Assembly: GCA_012512335.1 (NCBI GenBank)
Contig: JAAZEK010000038.1
Location: 1-7,134 of the forward strand
Reading direction: 5' to 3'
Source: Clostridiales bacterium
GTDB lineage: Bacteria; Bacillota; Clostridia; Caldicoprobacterales; DTU083
DNA length: 7,134 nt
Below the pieces are notes generated by a model that made no database searches, was not told the DNA's origin, and worked only from the letters and a program-made list of their open reading frames with translations. Made by a program: the position numbers and the translations under genes. How positions within the stretch are numbered: the first letter of the stretch is position 1; every line of letters starts with the position of its first letter. Shown piece after piece: positions 5,885 to 7,134 of this stretch.

Positions 5885-5913
5885 ACCAGGTACGTTTCGT
5901 AATGATTACTGGT
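5885..5913 (+). other. Imperfect hairpin after the acidic protein gene
   Basis: ACCAG at 5885-5889 pairs with CTGGT at 5909-5913, with two more pairs around a bulged G. No T-run follows. It could be a weak attenuating or processing structure in the leader of zwf. Confidence 0.25.
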
Positions 5914-5921
5914 GGTATAAG
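5913..5921 (+). promoter_or_regulatory. Extended -10 promoter candidate for zwf
   Basis: TGGTATAAG matches the extended -10 form TGnTATAAT at all but the last base. No clear -35 is found 17 bases upstream. The start would fall near 5928, giving a short leader for zwf. Confidence 0.35.
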
Positions 5922-5963
5922 TTTTAAAGCTGCATATATGAAAAGCAGAGCATCAGCTAAGGA

Positions 5964-7134
5964 GTGATTCTTATTCAAAGCTTATTAATAGTATTTGGTG
6001 GTACAGGTGATTTAGCTCACAGGAAAATTTATCCGGCCATATATAATCTTTATGTGTCAGGACACTTACCAGAGCATTTCGCCTTGTTAGCAATAGGAAG
6101 AAAAGATAAAAGCGAAGAGGTCTTTCGCAGCGAAGCAGCGACTGCTATCAATAAGTTTAGCCGTGAAAATCGTAGCGGAAGTCAAGAGGACATCAATCAA
6201 ACAGTATCTCGATTCTATTACCACAGGGCTGATTTTACTGGATATGATGGATATGAGGAGTTAAAAGAACGGATGAAAGAATTGGAGGAAAAGTATGGGA
6301 CTCAAGGCAATCGAATATATTATCTTGCTGTGGCACCCGAGCATTTTGGTCCTATTGTAGAAAATATAGGGAAAATGAAGTTGTCCAATCAGAATGAAGG
6401 ATACGATAGGGTAGTCATCGAAAAGCCTTTCGGCAAGGATTTAAGGTCAGCTGTTCAGCTAAATAATTTGATTACCCAGGTATTCAGTGAGGAACAGATT
6501 TATAGAATTGATCATTACCTTGGTAAGGAAATGCTTCAGAATATCTCTGTTATTCGATTTGCAAATTCGTTTTTTGAGCCTCTATGGAACAATAAGTACA
6601 TCGATCATATTCAGATAACCTCCAGTGAGACTGTCGGAGTAGAAAGCCGGGGAGGATACTACGAAAGCGCTGGAGCTATGAAAGATATGATGCAAAATCA
6701 TATGCTGCAGCTTCTTATGCTAACAGCTATGGAGCCACCTATTAGTTTAAAAACCCATGATATACGGGATGAGAAGATTAAAATCTTAAAGTCTATAGTT
6801 CCTATAGCTTCCCATCAGATAGATACTCATGTGGTGAGAGGTCAATACGGAGAAGGTAAGCTGTATGGCAATCCCTTACCAGGATATCGTTCTGAGGATA
6901 GGGTATCCAAAAAATCGGATACAGAAACTTATATGGCAATGAAAGTGGAAGTGGAAAATACTCGTTGGGTAGGCGTCCCATTTTATTTAAGAACAGGGAA
7001 AAGAATGCCAGTTAAGACAACGAATATTGTGATAGAGTTTCGATCTTTGCCTAAGATTCTGTATTTCAAGGAATTTAATAATTTAGAGCCCAATCGTTTA
7101 ATCATAGAGATTCAGCCCAGGGAAGGCATTATTA
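5964..7134 (+). CDS. zwf: Glucose-6-phosphate 1-dehydrogenase (runs off the window end)
   Basis: This enzyme oxidises glucose 6-phosphate to 6-phosphogluconolactone with NADP, the entry step of the oxidative pentose phosphate pathway, in the cytoplasm. About 390 codons are present of a usual length near 490. Numbered from GTG 5964: the dinucleotide-binding loop FGGTGDLAHRK (11-21), EKPFG (153-157), the active-site signature RIDHYLGKE (181-189), ESAGAMKDMMQNHMLQLL and FYLRTGKRM (340-348). No stop or frameshift is seen. The start is unusual. The frame is closed by TAA at 5958-5960. The only standard codon before the Rossmann fold is GTG 5964, which overlaps the SD AAGGAG (5959-5964). An ATT at 5973 lies 8 bases after that SD, the ideal distance, and would give a 3-residue lead-in to LLIVFGGTG. 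Either ATT initiation or GTG by coupling to a nine-codon upstream ORF (5938-5967) is possible. Confidence 0.92.
   Translation, partial: MILIQSLLIVFGGTGDLAHRKIYPAIYNLYVSGHLPEHFALLAIGRKDKSEEVFRSEAATAINKFSRENRSGSQEDINQTVSRFYYHRADFTGYDGYEELKERMKELEEKYGTQGNRIYYLAVAPEHFGPIVENIGKMKLSNQNEGYDRVVIEKPFGKDLRSAVQLNNLITQVFSEEQIYRIDHYLGKEMLQNISVIRFANSFFEPLWNNKYIDHIQITSSETVGVESRGGYYESAGAMKDMMQNHMLQLLMLTAMEPPISLKTHDIRDEKIKILKSIVPIASHQIDTHVVRGQYGEGKLYGNPLPGYRSEDRVSKKSDTETYMAMKVEVENTRWVGVPFYLRTGKRMPVKTTNIVIEFRSLPKILYFKEFNNLEPNRLIIEIQPREGII

Noticed and set aside
1..7134. CRISPR array, tRNA, rRNA or insertion sequence
   Set aside because: No regularly spaced repeats, cloverleaf arms, rRNA segments, transposase or terminal inverted repeats were seen.

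Overview
This window looks like chromosomal DNA of a low-GC, spore-forming Clostridia-type Firmicute. Support comes from AT-rich intergenic DNA, strong AAGGAG-type ribosome binding sites, intrinsic terminators, the tail of a manganese-dependent inorganic pyrophosphatase, an XRE-cupin regulator paired with an AMP-forming acyl-CoA synthetase, and a divergent gene pair with sporulation-type promoter candidates. I see no tRNA, rRNA, CRISPR array, insertion sequence or phage gene. Genus cannot be named from this sequence alone.

Layout. (1) Bases 1-330: the 3' end of the pyrophosphatase gene (plus strand) and a long terminator hairpin. (2) 331-907: a promoter and a small protein resembling the universal-stress (Usp) domain of KdpD. 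(3) 1006-2832: a divergent pair. A cysteine-containing protein with a KVYDW motif lies on the minus strand. A coiled-coil, Asn/Gln-rich protein with a three-copy 21-residue repeat lies on the plus strand. They share a 199-bp region with sigma-K-like elements facing each way and a perfect inverted repeat; each gene ends in a hairpin. (4) 2843-5098: a minus-strand operon of an XRE-cupin regulator followed by an AMP-forming acyl-CoA synthetase. The synthetase frame is intact end to end except for a single in-frame TAG right after the ATP-binding motif. (5) 5203-5411: a 54-residue, highly charged helical protein on the minus strand with its own RBS and terminator. (6) 5552-7134: an acidic 110-residue protein of unknown function, then glucose-6-phosphate dehydrogenase (zwf), which has no conventional start codon at a normal distance from its ribosome binding site and runs off the right edge.

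How the genes work together. The regulator probably controls the synthetase downstream of it, possibly by sensing a ligand in its cupin domain. The divergent pair is probably a spore-surface or sporulation module; this is inferred from promoter pattern and composition, not from recognised domains. The pyrophosphatase and G6PDH are ordinary housekeeping enzymes. The main points of interest are the amber codon in the synthetase, the zwf start region, the divergent pair and the 21-residue repeat. No clearly new multi-gene system is evident.
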